A stretch of 64,000 nt of DNA from Mycolicibacterium arabiense. GTDB lineage: Bacteria; Actinomycetota; Actinomycetes; Mycobacteriales; Mycobacteriaceae. Positions 14,942-24,007 of this stretch are shown one piece after another. Both the position numbers and the translations under genes were made by a program. The notes beneath the pieces are model-generated. The model was not told the origin of the DNA, made no database searches, and was given only the letters and a program-made list of their open reading frames with translations. The DNA lies in the NCBI RefSeq assembly GCF_010731815.2, contig NZ_AP022593.1, positions 434,001 to 498,000 of the forward strand, written 5' to 3'. Every line of letters begins with the position of its first letter. The stretch's first letter is position 1.

Positions 14942-15422
14942 TGGACGAGCCTCGGCCGCCACTGCCACCGTTCGACCTGGCCTCGGCGACGGCGAAGGTG
15001 CAGGCGGCCTCCCTCTAATCTCATTGGACGCGTGGAACACCCGAGACCCGCACCGCGTCAGCCTCGCCTACACCGAGGATTCGCAGTGGCGCAACCGCGA
15101 CGTCTTCCTCACCGGTCGTGCCGCCATCGTGGAGTTCCTCACCGCGAAGTGGGAGCGCGAACTCGACTACGTCCTGCGCAAGAGCCTGTGGTGCTACGGC
15201 GGTGATCGCATCGCCGTCCGATTTCAGTACGAGTGGCACGACGCCGCAGGCCGCTGGTACCGCAGCTACGGAAACGAGTTGTGGGAGTTCGACGATCGCG
15301 GGCTGATGCGGCGCCGCGAGGCCAGCATCAACGACGTGTCGATCGACTCCGCCGAACGCCGGCTGTTCGGACCGCGACCGGAATCCGAGCGCGGCGCGCC
15401 GGTCGACATCCCACTGCGGTGA
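14941..15422 (+). pseudogene. DUF1348 (SnoaL/NTF2-like) gene broken by a frameshift
   Basis: The family's N-terminus is encoded from the GTG at 14941: [18 protein letters not shown]. It then runs into SL-stop at 15016. The rest of the family sequence, [18 protein letters not shown] onward, resumes in another frame from 15027. In intact homologues AKVQAA and DAWNTRDP are separated by two residues (typically ED or similar). Here a 17-nt stretch (15010-15026) stands where 3 nt are expected, a net gain of 14 nt. The downstream part is otherwise undamaged to its stop, so the lesion looks recent. A TTG at 15024 could initiate a truncated 132-residue product. The gene is translationally linked to terC by a TAGTG junction. 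Confidence 0.82.
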
Positions 15423-15473
15423 CCCGCACCGGCCCGAGTTGCCCGGCGCGGCGACAGGCCCGATGATCCGTCG

Positions 15474-16937
15474 ATGGATCTGAACTCCGCGCTGGAACTG
15501 GCCGACGTCGACGCAGTCGGGCAGGCGGCGCTGGTGGCCGCGGGTGACGTCAGCGCCGTCGAACTGCTCGACGCCGCGATCCTGCGGGTCGAGGCGACGC
15601 GCGGCCTGAACGCCGTCATCACCGACCTGTTCGACCGCGGCCGCTCCCACGCCACCCAACTCGACGAGTCCGGCGTGCTGCGCGGCGACGACCTCGGACC
15701 CCTGGCGGGTGTGCCGTTCCTGCTCAAGGACCTCGGTGCCTCGCTCGCAGGCGCTCCCGAGGCGATGGGATCTCGGGCGCTGCGCACCCACGTCGCCACC
15801 GAGTCGGCGTGGATCGTCGACCACTACCTGCAGGCCGGCCTGGTCCCGTTCGGCAAGACGAACACCCCGGAGTGGGGCAACCACTGCACGACCGAGCCCT
15901 CGCTCTACGGCCCGACCGTCAACCCGTGGTCGCCCGACGCGACGCCCGGAGGCTCCAGCGGCGGATCGGCGGCGGCCGTCGCCGCGGGCGTGGTCCCTGC
16001 GGCCTCCGGCGGCGACGGCACGGGGTCGATCCGGGTGCCCGCATCGTGCTGCGGCCTCGTCGGGCTCAAACCGCGCCGCGGCCGTACGTCGTTCGCGCCC
16101 GGCGCCGGGCACGGGCTCGAGGGACTGGTCAACGAGCATGCGCTCACCCGGACCGTCCGCGACAGCGCGGCCCTGCTGGACGCCGTGACCGGGTCGGCAC
16201 CCGGTGACCCGTACAGCGCGCCGCTGCCCACGACGCCGTTCCTGCTGTCCATCGCGAACGACCCCGGCCCGCAACGCATCCTGACGACCACCGAGTCGCC
16301 GTTCCCCGGGGCGACGACCCACCCCGACGTGATCGCAGGCGTCGACGCCGTGGCCAGGACGCTGGCCGGCCTCGGGCACCGCATCGAAACGGGTTCCCCC
16401 ACAATAGATCCCGACGCCGTGGCCGATGCGATCGCCGTACTGCACACCGTGAGCAACGTCCAACTCCACGCGCTCGCCACCGAGCACCTCGGCCGCGAAC
16501 CCCACGAGGACGAGTTCGAGGCGAGCACGTGGGTCATGGTTCGCGAGGGGTTCGGTACCACCGGGCTCGCCTACGCCGAGGCCATCGCCGCGGTGCACGC
16601 CCAGACCCGCCGATTCGCCACCGGCATGGCGGGTCACGACGTACTGCTGGTGCCCACGCTCCTGACCCCGCCGCCGCCGTATGCGCTGCTCGACCAGCCC
16701 CGCGGTACGACGCGGAAGTTCTTCGACGTCGAGTTCGCGACGACGGGATGGACGACGCTCGCCAACGTCACCGGCTGGGCCGCGATCTCGCTGCCGCTCG
16801 CGACCACCGCCGACGGCCTGCCGGTCGGCGTGCAGTTGATGGCGGCCGACGAGGCGGTGCTCCTGCAACTCGCCGCACAACTCGAGGACGCCATGCCGTG
16901 GCGCGACCGCAAGCCGGCAGGCTGGGTGTCCGGTTGA
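15474..16937 (+). CDS. amidase-signature family amidohydrolase
   Basis: 487 residues. The Ser-cisSer-Lys triad is visible: FLLKDLGA (Lys near residue 85), PGGSSGGSAAAVAAG (cis-Ser near 161) and the nucleophile Ser in SGGDGTGSIRVPAS. Family end motifs WTTLANVTGWAAISLPL and GLPVGVQLMA are complete, and the length is normal. The reaction is hydrolysis of an amide to acid plus ammonia in the cytosol; there is no signal peptide. It is not adjacent to gatC/gatB, so it is not glutamyl-tRNA amidotransferase subunit A. It stands alone between the pseudogene and the convergent histidine kinase. Confidence 0.9.
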   Translation: MDLNSALELADVDAVGQAALVAAGDVSAVELLDAAILRVEATRGLNAVITDLFDRGRSHATQLDESGVLRGDDLGPLAGVPFLLKDLGASLAGAPEAMGSRALRTHVATESAWIVDHYLQAGLVPFGKTNTPEWGNHCTTEPSLYGPTVNPWSPDATPGGSSGGSAAAVAAGVVPAASGGDGTGSIRVPASCCGLVGLKPRRGRTSFAPGAGHGLEGLVNEHALTRTVRDSAALLDAVTGSAPGDPYSAPLPTTPFLLSIANDPGPQRILTTTESPFPGATTHPDVIAGVDAVARTLAGLGHRIETGSPTIDPDAVADAIAVLHTVSNVQLHALATEHLGREPHEDEFEASTWVMVREGFGTTGLAYAEAIAAVHAQTRRFATGMAGHDVLLVPTLLTPPPPYALLDQPRGTTRKFFDVEFATTGWTTLANVTGWAAISLPLATTADGLPVGVQLMAADEAVLLQLAAQLEDAMPWRDRKPAGWVSG

Positions 16938-16958
16938 GCTAGCGCCGCGGCGCGAGAG

Positions 16959-18485
16959 TCACTGTGCGGGAACGGGAATGCGTGCGGTGACGGTGGTGCC
17001 GACGCCTGCCCGGCTCGCGACGTCGAGCCGGCCCGACACCGCTTCCACCCGGTCCCGGAGACCGATCAGGCCGCTGCCACCGCCGGTCGACGCGCCACCC
17101 ACCCCGTCGTCGACGACGACAAGACGCAACTCGTGGTCGTCGAGTTCGGCACGCACGTCGACGGCCGAGGCCTTGGCGTGCTTGGCGACGTTGACCAGGG
17201 ATTCCGCCACGACGTAGTAAGCGGCCACCTCGATCGACTCCGGCAGTCGGCGATTCACCTCGAGCTGGAGACCCACCGGGACCACCGAGCGTCGGGACAG
17301 CGTCTTGAGTGCGGGCCCGAGTCCGCCCTTCGACAGGATCGCCGGGTGGATGCCCCGCGACAGCTCCTGCAGCTCGGTGTACAGATCGGCCATGCCGTTG
17401 ATGAGGTTCTCGACCTGCTTGCGCAGCGCCGCGTCGGACTCGGGAATGGAGGCCTCGAGCGTCCGCAGCCCGAGGCCCAGCGATACGATCCGTTGCTGCG
17501 CACCGTCGTGCAGATCCCGTTCGATGCCGCGGCGGGCCTGATCGGCTGCCGTCACGACCCGCGCGCGCGACGCCTGCAGCTGGGCGCGGGTCTCCGCATT
17601 GCCGATCGCGGTCCCGATCAGGTCGGCGAAGTCGCACACCCTGTCCTCGGTCTCCGGTGGCAGCGGCGCCGTGCCCGTCGAGCCCACGACCAGTGCGCCC
17701 CTCGTCGAGCCGTCCACGGTCACGGGGGAACCGACTCCCGAGTGCAAACCCAACCCGCGAAGCCGCTCGGCTATCGAGCCCGCCACGCCCGCGTAGTCGT
17801 CGATGCGGGCCGGTGCGCCGGTGTCGCGCACCCGCAAGGTGACACTGTCCCCGTCGAGCGAGAGACGCTCCCCCACCGCGAGATTGGGCGTGCCCTCGAC
17901 CTCGGCGGCCGCGGTCACCACGCAGTGGTCGTCCCCCTCGAACGTCAGCAGCGTCACGTGTTCGACGCCGAGGCCCCTGGCGAGTTCGGCCACGGCCACC
18001 GGATACACCTCGGCCGGCTCGGCGCCGCGCGCGACGACGGTCGCCACCCTGCGCAGCGCGGCCTGCTGACGTGCCAGCGCGTCGGCCTCGCGACGGCGCC
18101 GCTCGGATTCGGCCGCCCGCAGCCGCGCCTGCCCCGCCAGCACGTTGGCGAGCAGCGCCAGCGGCAGGAACACGAACAGCGCCGCCGCCACCCCGTCCAT
18201 GTGGAAGTACAGGTACACCAGGGTGCTCGCGATGGACGTGGCGATCGCCAAGCCGAAGTTCCAGCCCGCGGACACGACGAGCACGCCGAGCAGGAAGATG
18301 GCGCCGAACGCGTTCTCTGGCGCCACCCGGCCGAGGAACAGCACGACGGCCGTCTCGGCGACCAGGAAGCCGACGGCGACGACGATCCCCCAGCTCAGCG
18401 GGCGCGCGTCGGGGCGCAGCACCACTGCCAGCAGGCGACTGCGCAGTGACCGCCGCGTGTCGGTGGGTTCTCCGCGCTCTGTCAT
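16959..18485 (-). CDS. membrane sensor histidine kinase, HisKA_3 type with GAF domain
   Basis: 508 residues. Residues 30-115 hold about four membrane helices. A short coiled stretch (AAESERRRREADALARQQ) is followed by a GAF domain at about 140-295. HisKA_3 dimerisation carries RRGIERDLHDGAQQR with the phospho-acceptor His326, and the HATPase has ESLVNVAKHAKA, VVVDDGVGG and SGLIGLRDRVEAVSG. It belongs to the NarX/DevS-like kinases that pair with LuxR-type response regulators. One such regulator lies 470 bp upstream on the same strand, beyond an oppositely oriented orphan receiver, so these are likely partners. The signal is unknown. Confidence 0.9.
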   Translation of the reverse strand: MTERGEPTDTRRSLRSRLLAVVLRPDARPLSWGIVVAVGFLVAETAVVLFLGRVAPENAFGAIFLLGVLVVSAGWNFGLAIATSIASTLVYLYFHMDGVAAALFVFLPLALLANVLAGQARLRAAESERRRREADALARQQAALRRVATVVARGAEPAEVYPVAVAELARGLGVEHVTLLTFEGDDHCVVTAAAEVEGTPNLAVGERLSLDGDSVTLRVRDTGAPARIDDYAGVAGSIAERLRGLGLHSGVGSPVTVDGSTRGALVVGSTGTAPLPPETEDRVCDFADLIGTAIGNAETRAQLQASRARVVTAADQARRGIERDLHDGAQQRIVSLGLGLRTLEASIPESDAALRKQVENLINGMADLYTELQELSRGIHPAILSKGGLGPALKTLSRRSVVPVGLQLEVNRRLPESIEVAAYYVVAESLVNVAKHAKASAVDVRAELDDHELRLVVVDDGVGGASTGGGSGLIGLRDRVEAVSGRLDVASRAGVGTTVTARIPVPAQ

Positions 18486-18594
18486 CGCACCGGATGTTAG
18501 TGCGTCTTCCCTACCGGGGTATTCCAGCTAGCAGCAATGCCACCCGCAGACCCCGCTGGCACAGTCGGGGCATGGCCAATTCCGGAGGTTCCCC

Positions 18595-18951
18595 GTGCGC
18601 TGCCTGATCGTCGACGACAGCGCCAACTTCCGCGACGCCGCCGCCAGCATGCTCGAGCGCGCCGGAATCGAGGTCGTCGGGGTGGCCAGCACCGCCGACG
18701 AGGCGCTGTCCCAATACCGCGAGCTCCGGCCCGACGTCACCCTCGTCGACGTCAACCTCGGAACCGAGAGCGGGTTCGACGTCGTCGACCGCCTGCACGC
18801 CACCGAAGATCCCGCACCGTCGACGATCCTGATCTCGACGCACTCCGAACACGACTTCGCCGACATGATCGCCGCGAGCCCGGCGCTGGGCTTCGTGCCG
18901 AAGTTCGCGCTGTCCCCCGGCGCGATCCTCGGCCTCCTGGGCGGGACCTGA
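18595..18951 (+). CDS. stand-alone response-regulator receiver domain
   Basis: 118 residues from the GTG at 18595, preceded by GGAGG with 6-nt spacing. It is a complete receiver with no output domain: acidic pair D7-D8, phospho-acceptor D52 in LVDVNLG, S81-T82 switch position in ILISTHSE, and K103 in FVPK. Single-domain receivers act by protein contact, for example as phosphate sinks or relay intermediates. It lies between the histidine kinase and the NarL-type regulator but on the opposite strand, 109 bp from the kinase start and 4 bp from the regulator's stop. Functional grouping with them is inferred from position. Confidence 0.85.
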   Translation: MRCLIVDDSANFRDAAASMLERAGIEVVGVASTADEALSQYRELRPDVTLVDVNLGTESGFDVVDRLHATEDPAPSTILISTHSEHDFADMIAASPALGFVPKFALSPGAILGLLGGT

Positions 18952-18955
18952 CGGC

Positions 18956-19609
18956 TCAGAGCGAGTCGAGGTACAGGATGACCGCACGCACCCGGCGGTG
19001 ATCGTCGCCGGTCTCGGGCAGGTTCAGCTTGGTCAGGATGCTGCGCACGTGCTTCTCCACCGTGCCCTCGGTGACCCAGATCCGGCGCCCGATGCCCGCG
19101 TTCGACAACCCCTCGGCCATCAACGTGAGCACCTCGCGTTCGCGGGCACTGAGCGCTTCCAGCGGGTCGTCGCGCCGCCGGGCCGACACGAGTTCGGCGA
19201 CCAGGGCCGGATCGACCACCGCGGCGCCGTTCGCGATGCGTCCGACGGTGTCGACGAAGTCGGCCACGTCGGTCACCCGACTCTTCAACAGGTAACCGAT
19301 CGAGTGTCCGCCGGCCAGCAGTTCCATGGCGTGATCGACGTCGATGTGCGACGAGAGCACCAGGATCGCGACGTCGGGCCACTGCTCGCGAATCGTCTTC
19401 GCCGCATCGAGGCCCTCGGTGCTGTGCGACGGGGGCATCCTGATGTCGACCACCGCCAGGGCAGGCCGGGTGTCGCGGACCAGATCGAGCAGACCCGTCG
19501 CGTCACCCGCCTGACCCACCACGTCGAAACCGGATCGCTCGAGAAGGCTGGACAGCCCCTCCCGCAGCAGGACGTCGTCGTCGGCGACCACTACTCGTAC
19601 GGCGTTCAT
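18956..19609 (-). CDS. NarL/FixJ-family response regulator
   Basis: 217 residues from ATG 19609 (a GTG one codon earlier is also possible). The receiver spans residues 1-120 with VVVADDDVLLREG and the phospho-acceptor Asp in LAVVDIRMPP; the Lys is in GYLLKS. The C-terminal LuxR-type HTH reads LSAREREVLTLMAEGLSNAGIGRRIWVTEGTVEKHVRSIL. It should bind DNA as a phosphorylated dimer. It is probably the partner of the HisKA_3 kinase at 16959, with which it shares strand but not an unbroken operon. Confidence 0.9.
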   Translation of the reverse strand: MNAVRVVVADDDVLLREGLSSLLERSGFDVVGQAGDATGLLDLVRDTRPALAVVDIRMPPSHSTEGLDAAKTIREQWPDVAILVLSSHIDVDHAMELLAGGHSIGYLLKSRVTDVADFVDTVGRIANGAAVVDPALVAELVSARRRDDPLEALSAREREVLTLMAEGLSNAGIGRRIWVTEGTVEKHVRSILTKLNLPETGDDHRRVRAVILYLDSL

Positions 19610-19768
19610 CACACGGGATTGTCGCACCGATGCGGGCGGGCTACCGGCTAGCGGGGGGACCCGGGTATGGGTAACCCCCGCCGAAGATGGCGGCCAGCCC
19701 CGGCGACGACGGGACGCCCGTCGCGCGACAGTAATACCGACGACCATGGGGCGCGAGGAGTGGGGCCG

Positions 19769-20134
19769 ATGCCGAAGATTCGATGCCGCAGCGAGATCGA
19801 CGCGCCGTCCGGCGACATGCACGCCATCGTCGCCGCACTGAGACGGCTAGCCGGGCAGACCACGACCGGAGAGCGGCCGGGCTCGCGAGACCTGACTCTG
19901 GACCCCGAAGATCTGGACTACGCAGCCCTGGACTACGACGCCTCGATCGAGGTGTTCGACGTGTTGGACGACGAGAGTGCCGAGACCGGACGCGCACTGG
20001 TGGTGTGGACGGTGACGTTCTCGGTGCGCGACGTCTGCGCCGCAGCAGTACAGCGCTACCGCGACGCGGCGTTCACGGACTTCGTCGAACGGCTGGGGCT
20101 CGAATGGCCCGCGGTGGTCGGCATCGCGTCCTGA
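19769..20134 (+). CDS. hypothetical protein
   Basis: 121 residues from the ATG at 19769, supported by GAGGAG 9 nt upstream. The family is not recognised. The first half is polar with an acidic stretch (LTLDPEDLDYAALDYDASIEVFD). The second half alternates beta-like and helical segments (ALVVWTVTFSVRDVCAAAVQRYRDAAFTDFVERLGL). No signal peptide, membrane segment or metal site is seen, so it is probably a small cytosolic globular protein. It is divergent from the NarL-type regulator, with 159 bp between, and 60 bp upstream of the hydrolase gene on the same strand. Confidence 0.6.
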   Translation: MPKIRCRSEIDAPSGDMHAIVAALRRLAGQTTTGERPGSRDLTLDPEDLDYAALDYDASIEVFDVLDDESAETGRALVVWTVTFSVRDVCAAAVQRYRDAAFTDFVERLGLEWPAVVGIAS

Positions 20135-20194
20135 CCGCCGGCTGGTGCGGCGAACCCGACTGGCCCGGGCTGTGACCCATGCGACACTCTGCGG

Positions 20195-21112
20195 ATGGCC
20201 ATGTCAATCGAGCGCCCCAAGTTGGAAGGCAACGTCGCCGTCGGGGCCGACCGTCAGATCGGTTTCGCCGAGTTCGGTGATCCGCAGGGCCGTGCCGTCT
20301 TCTGGCTGCACGGCACTCCCGGCGCCCGCCGCCAGATACCCGTCGAGGCGCGCGCATACGCCGAGGCCAAGCGGATCCGGCTGATCGGCGTCGACCGCCC
20401 GGGCATCGGATCGTCGACACCGCACCAGTACCCCAACGTGCTGGCCTTCGCCGACGACCTGCGCACCATTGCCGACGTCCTGGGCATCGATCAGATGGCG
20501 GTCATCGGACTGTCCGGCGGCGGCCCGTACGCGCTGGGGTGCGCTGCGGCGATGCCCGATCGCATCGTCGTGACCGGCATCCTCGGCGGCGTCGCACCCA
20601 CCGTCGGTGCCGAGCGCATCGGCGGCGGACTCATGGGCTTCGGGTCGAGGGTCGCTCCCGCACTGCCCTTCATCGGACTACCGCTGCGGCTGGCCGCCGT
20701 CGGCCTGGTCCACGCCATCCGGCCGATCGCGCCCGTGGCCCTGCACGCATACGCCGCGGTGTCACCGGAGGCCGACCGGCGTCTCCTCCTTCGGCCGGAG
20801 TTCGGCGCGATGTTCCTCGACGACCTGCTCAACGGCAGCCGCAAGCAGCTGTCCGCGCCGTTCGCCGACGTCGCCGTGTTCGCCAAGGAGTGGGGTTTCC
20901 AGCTCGAGGAGGTGAAGGTGCCGGTGCGCTGGTGGCACGGCGACGCCGACCACATCGTGCCCTTCGCCCACGGCCAGCACGTCGTCGCGCGTCTGCCCGA
21001 CGCCGAACTGTTCACCTTGCCGGGCGAGAGTCACCTCGGCGGTCTGGGCGTCGCCGAGGAGATCCTCGGCAGCATCATCGACCTGTGGGACTCCGTCGAC
21101 GCCGAACGGTGA
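20195..21112 (+). CDS. alpha/beta-hydrolase
   Basis: 305 residues. The catalytic triad is recognisable: nucleophile Ser in GLSGGGPYALG, acid Asp in HGDADHIVP and His in PGESHLGG. The oxyanion region is VFWLHGTPGARRQ and the cap domain lies between about residues 130 and 230. Hydrolases with the GLSGGGP elbow include esterases and C-C or epoxide hydrolase-like enzymes. Substrate cannot be assigned. There is no signal peptide. A small membrane protein gene follows after 4 nt, probably in the same transcript. Confidence 0.85.
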   Translation: MAMSIERPKLEGNVAVGADRQIGFAEFGDPQGRAVFWLHGTPGARRQIPVEARAYAEAKRIRLIGVDRPGIGSSTPHQYPNVLAFADDLRTIADVLGIDQMAVIGLSGGGPYALGCAAAMPDRIVVTGILGGVAPTVGAERIGGGLMGFGSRVAPALPFIGLPLRLAAVGLVHAIRPIAPVALHAYAAVSPEADRRLLLRPEFGAMFLDDLLNGSRKQLSAPFADVAVFAKEWGFQLEEVKVPVRWWHGDADHIVPFAHGQHVVARLPDAELFTLPGESHLGGLGVAEEILGSIIDLWDSVDAER

Positions 21113-21116
21113 GGAC

Positions 21117-21488
21117 GTGACGTACTACCAGCCCCTGCCCCCGCCGCCGCCCGCAGCGCCTCCGCGCTCGACGGCCGACGTGGTGATCTCGATCGTCGTC
21201 ATGGTGCTGACGGTGCTGTTCGGCGCGGGTGCCGCGCTGATGGGCTTCTTCCTGCTCGCGTTCTTGGACCACTGCCCACCGCAGACGTGCAGCGTCGACG
21301 GCGCCGTGACCGCCGTCGGCACCGCCGTGGTGGCCGCGGCCGCGATCGCGCTGGTGGGCTTCGCCATCACCGTCGTGCAGCTGGTGCGCAGGAAGCCGGC
21401 GTGGCCGTTCGCCCTCGGGACGTTCGTGCTGTGCGCCGTGGCGTTCGCACTCGGCGGCATCGGGTACGACGCCGCAGTCGGCGGCTGA
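21117..21488 (+). CDS. small proline-rich-N-terminus membrane protein
   Basis: 123 residues from a GTG at 21117, 4 nt after the hydrolase stop. A Tyr/Pro-rich start (TYYQPLPPPPP...) of about 20 residues precedes three hydrophobic helices: about VVISIVVMVLTVLFGAGAALMGFFLLAF, GTAVVAAAAIALVGFAITVVQLV and WPFALGTFVLCAVAFALGGIG. Cys residues in the DHCPPQTCSVDG loop between helices 1 and 2 may form a disulfide outside the cell. The family is not recognised. It is convergent with the dehydrogenase gene. Confidence 0.6.
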   Translation: MTYYQPLPPPPPAAPPRSTADVVISIVVMVLTVLFGAGAALMGFFLLAFLDHCPPQTCSVDGAVTAVGTAVVAAAAIALVGFAITVVQLVRRKPAWPFALGTFVLCAVAFALGGIGYDAAVGG

Positions 21489-21506
21489 GTTCAGCTCGAT
21501 CCGGGC

Positions 21507-23999
21507 TCAGCGGATCCGGGTGTTGCCCGGGTCGTAGATCGCCTTGCGCGACACGGTGATCGGGTACGGGGTGCCACCGACGTTCACTTCGTAGGACCCG
21601 GTGTCGATCCACGTCGCGTCGATCGGCTCGCCGTCGGCGGACCGGACGTACGCCAGACCAACGCACGCCCCCGTGGTCTCGCCCCACGCCGCCGACGTCA
21701 CCTGGCCGGCGACCCGGCCGTTGCGCAGCACGAGTTCACCACCCCAGAGCATGGCTTCGGGCGAATCAACCTGGAATCCGACGACGCGGCGGCGCGGTCC
21801 GTCGGAGCGGGCCTTCTCCACGGCGGTGCGTCCGAGGAAGTCCACGTCACCGGTCAGCTTGCAGGCGAACAGGAGTCCGGCTTCGACGGGTCCGTCGCCG
21901 GGGGTGAGTTCGCGCCCGAAGGCCCGGTAGCCCTTCTCGAGGCGCAGTGACTCGATGGCGTAGTAGCCGCCGCGGGCCACGCCGAACGCCGCGCCCGCCG
22001 TCATCAGGTCCTCGTACACGCCGACGGCGAACTCCGTCGGAACGTAGAGTTCCCAACCCAACTCGCCGACGTAGGTGATGCGGGTGGCGCGAACGGTGGA
22101 GTACCCCAGCGAGATCAGCCGACTCGTCCCGAACGGGAAGCCGTCGTCCGACAGGTCGGCGTCGCTGAGCGATGCCAGCAGGTCGCGCGAGCGGGGACCC
22201 ATGACGCCGAACACCGCCATGGCGGAGGTGACGTCGACGAGCGCAGCGGTGTTGCCCGGCGGGCGGTTCTTCACGATGTGGTCCTTGTCGCGCTCGGTGG
22301 TCGCGGCGCTGCTGACGATCAAGAACTCGTCCCGCGCGGTGCGGGTGACCGTCACGTCGGCCTCGTAGGTGCCGCGGGCGTTGAGCATGCCGGTGTAGAC
22401 GGTGCGGCCCACGTCGACGGCGACGTCGGCGGTGCACAGCCACTGCAGCGCGGCCTCGGCATCGGGCCCCACCATCAGGTACTTCGAGAACGACGTCTGG
22501 TCGAACACCGTCACGCCGGTCCTGGTGCTGGCCTGCTCGGCCGCCGACCACGGCAGCCAGTTCGGCTTGCCCCAGCAGTATTCGATGACGGGGGGCTCGC
22601 CGGCGGGGGCGAAGAAGTTGGCCCGCTCCCACCCCATCCGGCTGCCGAAGTTGGCCTTGGCCGCGACCAGCAGGTGGTGGACCGGGGACCGCCGGAACGG
22701 TCGCGCGGTGGTCAATTCGCGATTGGGCCAGGGGATCTCGTAGTGCACGCCGAGGACCTCGGCGACCCGGTCGTGCAACCACCGGTTGTTGCCGTTGAAC
22801 GGGGCGAAGCGCCGGATGTCGACCCCGGTGAGGTCGCTGGTCGGCGCCCCACCGACGATCCACTCCGCCAACGCGCGGCCGGCGCCACCCGCAGATGCGA
22901 TGCCCACGGAGTTGAAGCCTGCGGCGACGAAGTAGTCGGCGCACTCAGGAGCCTCGCCGAGGATGAACTGGTTGTCGGGCGTGAAGCTCTCCGGCCCGTT
23001 GTACAGCTTCTTCAACCCGGTCTGCTCCAACACCGGTATGCGCAGCAGGGCGTTGTCCATCAGGATCTGGAAGTGGTCCCAATCCTCTTCCAGGAGCTGG
23101 AATTCGAAGGGGTACGGGATCTGGTCGGGGCCGACCCACGGTTTGGCCTCTGGTTCGAAGCCGCCGATCACCAGGCCGCCGACCTCCTCCTTGAAGTACG
23201 TGTACCCGTCGGGGTCGCGCAGGATCGGCAGGTCGGGATGCACGCCCTGGACCGCCTCGGTCACGACGTAGAAGTGCTCGGCCGAGTGCAGTGGGACGTT
23301 GACGCCCGCCATGGCAGCGAGCTGCTTGGCCCACTGTCCCCCGCAGTTGACGACGATCTCGGCCTCGACGTCACCGGCGTCGGTACGCACGCCGACCACG
23401 CGGCGCCGACCGCCGTCGTCGGCCACCGTCGTCCCGATGACCCTGGTGCGCTCGACGATCCGCGCGCCGCGCAGACGAGCGCCCTTCGCCAGCGCCAACG
23501 TCAGGTCCGTGGGGTTGGCGCGACCGTCGGCTGGGAGCCAGATCGCACCGACGAGGTCGTCGATCCGCATCATCGGGTAGTGCTCGAGCGCCTGTTCCGG
23601 TGTGATCAGCTCACATTCGAGGTCGAAGGCCGCGGCGTTGGCGGCCGTGCGCCGCAGCTGCGTCATGCGGTCCTCGGTGCGCGCGACGATGACTCCCCCG
23701 CACTGCCGGTAGCCGGCGGTGAGGCCGGTCTCCGCCTCGAGTTCGGTGTACAGCTGAGTCGAGTACTGCACCAGTCGGGTACCGCCCTCGGACGCGCGCA
23801 GCTGACCCACCAGACCGGCCGCGTGCCACGTGGTCCCAGACGACAACCGGCCCTGCTCGATCAGCAGCACGTCGGTGTACCCGAGCTTGGTCAGGTGGTA
23901 GGCCACGCTGGTTCCGATGACACCGCCACCGATCACCACCACTTGGGCGCGGGTGGGGAGGGCAGTGCCGGTCGTGTCCTGGTTCGCTTCCTGAGTCAC
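21507..23999 (-). CDS. FAD-dependent dimethylglycine/sarcosine-type dehydrogenase with GcvT domains
   Basis: 830 residues from a GTG at 23999 with AAGGAA upstream. The N-terminal DAO domain has the dinucleotide motif VVVIGGGVIGTSVAYHLTKLG and SSGTTWHAAGLVG, where the His is the covalent FAD site in dimethylglycine and sarcosine dehydrogenases. A FAO_M-type middle (about 380-430) leads to a GcvT folate-binding domain (from about 440) and its C-terminal barrel (VDSPEAMLWGGELVLRNG...). This full four-part layout is that of N-methyl-glycine demethylating enzymes that pass the methyl group to tetrahydrofolate. A choline-kinase-like gene overlaps the promoter region directly upstream, so quaternary-amine metabolism is a reasonable inference. 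Confidence 0.88.
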   Translation of the reverse strand: MTQEANQDTTGTALPTRAQVVVIGGGVIGTSVAYHLTKLGYTDVLLIEQGRLSSGTTWHAAGLVGQLRASEGGTRLVQYSTQLYTELEAETGLTAGYRQCGGVIVARTEDRMTQLRRTAANAAAFDLECELITPEQALEHYPMMRIDDLVGAIWLPADGRANPTDLTLALAKGARLRGARIVERTRVIGTTVADDGGRRRVVGVRTDAGDVEAEIVVNCGGQWAKQLAAMAGVNVPLHSAEHFYVVTEAVQGVHPDLPILRDPDGYTYFKEEVGGLVIGGFEPEAKPWVGPDQIPYPFEFQLLEEDWDHFQILMDNALLRIPVLEQTGLKKLYNGPESFTPDNQFILGEAPECADYFVAAGFNSVGIASAGGAGRALAEWIVGGAPTSDLTGVDIRRFAPFNGNNRWLHDRVAEVLGVHYEIPWPNRELTTARPFRRSPVHHLLVAAKANFGSRMGWERANFFAPAGEPPVIEYCWGKPNWLPWSAAEQASTRTGVTVFDQTSFSKYLMVGPDAEAALQWLCTADVAVDVGRTVYTGMLNARGTYEADVTVTRTARDEFLIVSSAATTERDKDHIVKNRPPGNTAALVDVTSAMAVFGVMGPRSRDLLASLSDADLSDDGFPFGTSRLISLGYSTVRATRITYVGELGWELYVPTEFAVGVYEDLMTAGAAFGVARGGYYAIESLRLEKGYRAFGRELTPGDGPVEAGLLFACKLTGDVDFLGRTAVEKARSDGPRRRVVGFQVDSPEAMLWGGELVLRNGRVAGQVTSAAWGETTGACVGLAYVRSADGEPIDATWIDTGSYEVNVGGTPYPITVSRKAIYDPGNTRIR

Positions 24000-24007
24000 G
24001 TCGTTCC

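Noticed and set aside
15021..16880. 619-codon minus-strand ORF over the amidase
   Set aside because: Antisense shadow of an intact amidase gene with all catalytic motifs on the other strand.
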